Made by a program: the position numbers and the translations under genes. The notes below the pieces were generated by a model. That model saw nothing but the letters and a program-made list of their open reading frames with translations, was not told the origin of the DNA and searched no databases. Below, piece by piece: positions 62,473 to 64,000 of a DNA stretch of 64,000 nt; the first letter of the stretch is position 1; every line of letters starts with the position of its first letter. This stretch comes from Deltaproteobacteria bacterium (lineage in GTDB: Bacteria; Myxococcota; Kuafuiibacteriia; Kuafuiibacteriales; Kuafuiibacteriaceae): positions 4,934,501 through 4,998,500 of the forward strand of contig JADJPE010000005.1 of the NCBI GenBank assembly GCA_016713425.1, read 5' to 3'.

Positions 62473-64000
62473 ATGGCAAACGCTCGATCCCCGGTTGCTT
62501 TCGGACGCTATCTGATTACGCGGCGAATTGCGCGTGGTGGGATGGCCGAGATCTATCGGGCCCGAACCCGGCCGCCCATAGCCGAGGAGGCCGAGTGGGT
62601 TGCGCTGAAGATGATGCGCTCGTCGCTCGAGCAAGAAGCGCTCCGAAGCCGCTTGTTCGAGCGAGAAGCACGCATCGCGAGCCTCATCCATCACGCGAAC
62701 GTGGTCCCGGTCTTCGAATACGGGCACGAGCTTGGGCGAGCGTACCTGGCCATGGAGTATGTTCTGGGGCGTGACCTGTCGCATTTGCTTCTGGATCAAC
62801 GAGACGAACTCGAACCTTTCCCGGTCGAGCTCGCGCTTTATATCGGTTTCTGTGCGGCGTCGGGCCTCGGGCATGCGCATCGGCTCACGGACGAGGCGGG
62901 GCGTCCCCTCGGCATCGTTCATCGGGACGTGAGCCCGGGGAACATAATGGTTGGGTACGACGGAACCGTGAAGGTGCTTGACTTCGGGGTGGCTCGGATG
63001 AACGAGACGCATGGTACACGCACTCAGACGGGCACCCTGCGTGGCAAGTTTGCTTACATGTCGCCAGAGCAAACGCGGGGTGAACATCTCGACGCGCGAA
63101 GCGACGTCTTTTCGTTGGGGACCGTCCTCTACGAGCTACTGACGGGACACAACTGCTTTCGGGCCGAGAACCCGATCGCCACGCTTGATCGCGTCCAAAA
63201 CCTTAGACCTTTGCCTCCCAGCCAGGTGGGCGACCACATCTCGAAAGATGTCGATCGCCTTTTGGCAAGATGTCTTGCGAAAGAGCAAGGCAAGAGGTTT
63301 GCGGACTGCGAAGCGCTGAAGAACGCGCTGGGCGAGTTTCTCGCGGACATCCTGGACGAGGGTCGGGCGCGTCTGGTCGAGCATTTCGGCAACCGATTCG
63401 ACTGGGCTCGACACGAAGAGCAGGCGGAGCTCGAGCGCGAAGCCGAGGAAGTCGCGTTGCTCGAAGTCGTCGACTTTGTACAGGCGGGGAGCGATGGGCG
63501 TCTGGATGCGCCGCGCGTTGTCGTTCCGCAGGAAGAAGAGGCTTCTGAGGTCGAGATTGAGAAGCTGAACCATCGCACGATCGACGCGACGGACTTGGCG
63601 AGACCGGTCTTTGACGTCGAAGCCCCGCGTGCCGTTCCGAGTGCTCCGAAGACCGGAGACACGAAGCCCGCCGAGCTGTTCGACGGTGACATCGGCGCCG
63701 GGCGATCGGTGGATGCGTCATCGCTCCTCGATCAACGCATGCCGAGGCGGGAAACGCGTGCGGCGATGTCTATTCTCAGGGAACCTCGACGCCGCTCGGT
63801 CCCGCCTCCTTCGACCTCGATGCCGCCCCAGTTGCCCTCAACCTCGCCGGCGTTCGCCGTGGCGCTCGAGTTTGGCGAGACCTTGTCGACGGTGATGGTG
63901 CCGGTCCACGATGCGCGTCCAGACCGCGGTGCCTGGCGGGCACGGCACCCGGCGCTCACGGCTTTGGTGGTGCGTCATCCGATCGTGGCGACGATGCTTG
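62473..64000 (+). CDS. Hanks-type Ser/Thr protein kinase (partial, runs off the window)
   Basis: The frame is open from ATG 62473 to the window end (509 codons). The kinase domain has Gly loop IARGGMAEI, ATP Lys46 (VALKM), catalytic Asp152 in HRDVSPGN, Asp170 of DFG and the activation segment GTLRGKFAYMSPEQ. All are intact, so it should be active. After about residue 290 comes an acidic coiled stretch and then a Pro/Ser-rich linker; no membrane helix has appeared by the edge. A G-rich tract lies 12 bases upstream; GTG 62461 is an alternative start. It shares the FAYMSPEQ wording with the kinase at 39850, marking them as the same subfamily. Confidence 0.92.
   Translation, partial: MANARSPVAFGRYLITRRIARGGMAEIYRARTRPPIAEEAEWVALKMMRSSLEQEALRSRLFEREARIASLIHHANVVPVFEYGHELGRAYLAMEYVLGRDLSHLLLDQRDELEPFPVELALYIGFCAASGLGHAHRLTDEAGRPLGIVHRDVSPGNIMVGYDGTVKVLDFGVARMNETHGTRTQTGTLRGKFAYMSPEQTRGEHLDARSDVFSLGTVLYELLTGHNCFRAENPIATLDRVQNLRPLPPSQVGDHISKDVDRLLARCLAKEQGKRFADCEALKNALGEFLADILDEGRARLVEHFGNRFDWARHEEQAELEREAEEVALLEVVDFVQAGSDGRLDAPRVVVPQEEEASEVEIEKLNHRTIDATDLARPVFDVEAPRAVPSAPKTGDTKPAELFDGDIGAGRSVDASSLLDQRMPRRETRAAMSILREPRRRSVPPPSTSMPPQLPSTSPAFAVALEFGETLSTVMVPVHDARPDRGAWRARHPALTALVVRHPIVATML

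Overview
This 64 kb window is GC-rich chromosomal DNA that I read as coming from a myxobacterium-like delta-proteobacterium (Myxococcota or a close relative). The evidence is the mix of Hanks-type Ser/Thr kinases with PEGA domains, PilZ proteins, a DUF4388/J-domain giant, a Kelch lipoprotein, a HEAT-repeat protein, paired ArsA-like ATPases and multihaem cytochromes beside ordinary housekeeping genes. I saw no tRNA, rRNA, CRISPR array, insertion sequence, prophage or integrase. It looks like a core-genome segment, densely coded with many short overlaps between genes.

Layout. 1-6451 (+): division genes ftsQ-ftsA-ftsZ, then a Tgl/PilW-like TPR protein, a RodZ-like HTH membrane protein and recO. 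6597-11047: glyoxylate shunt aceB-aceA (-), divergent from a RamB/ScfR-type regulator (+). 11089-12939 (+): a double-PilZ protein. 12934-18837 (-): an apparent operon of outer-membrane barrel, 13-haem cytochrome, aminopeptidase P and type II NADH dehydrogenase. 18962-21404: rhomboid protease (+), an SDR oxidoreductase and coaE (-). 21495-23281 (+): tetrahaem cytochrome coupled to a ResB-like protein. 23288-30684 (-): a cytochrome c maturation operon ccmE-F-(I-like)-orf-A-B-C-(D-like)-small orf. Its CcmE is of the CxxxY kind and no CcmH is present.

30915-39295: engB, a PEGA-type protein and a Kelch lipoprotein (+), then a GH1 glycosidase and lon (-). 39570-39719 (-): a 49-residue basic protein with its own near-consensus promoter. 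39850-42923 (+): Ser/Thr kinase plus a small zinc-ribbon protein. 42974-45877 (-): DUF4388/PilZ/J-domain protein. 45999-50285 (+): membrane protein, DUF971 protein, HEAT protein and double cNMP-binding protein. 50247-50828 (-): hotdog-fold protein. 50939-55395 (+): lipase-like hydrolase, two ArsA/Get3-like ATPases with complementary P-loop changes, and a TPR lipoprotein. 55325-62075 (-): hydrophobic protein, monohaem cytochrome, BCCP and biotin carboxylase, serine beta-lactamase-like hydrolase, LD-carboxypeptidase and response regulator. 62473 to the end (+): a second Ser/Thr kinase, cut by the window edge.

How it fits together. The central 12.9-30.7 kb is devoted to c-type cytochromes: three cytochrome-bearing or barrel genes, one quinone reductase (NDH-2), a ResB-like factor and a System I variant assembly line that could haem-load them. 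The rest combines division, acetate/C2 metabolism, proteostasis and signalling. Many linkers in the signalling proteins are encoded by DNA microsatellites. The most distinctive candidate new system is the ATPase pair at 51861-54034, whose sequences predict a heterodimer with a single composite ATP site.
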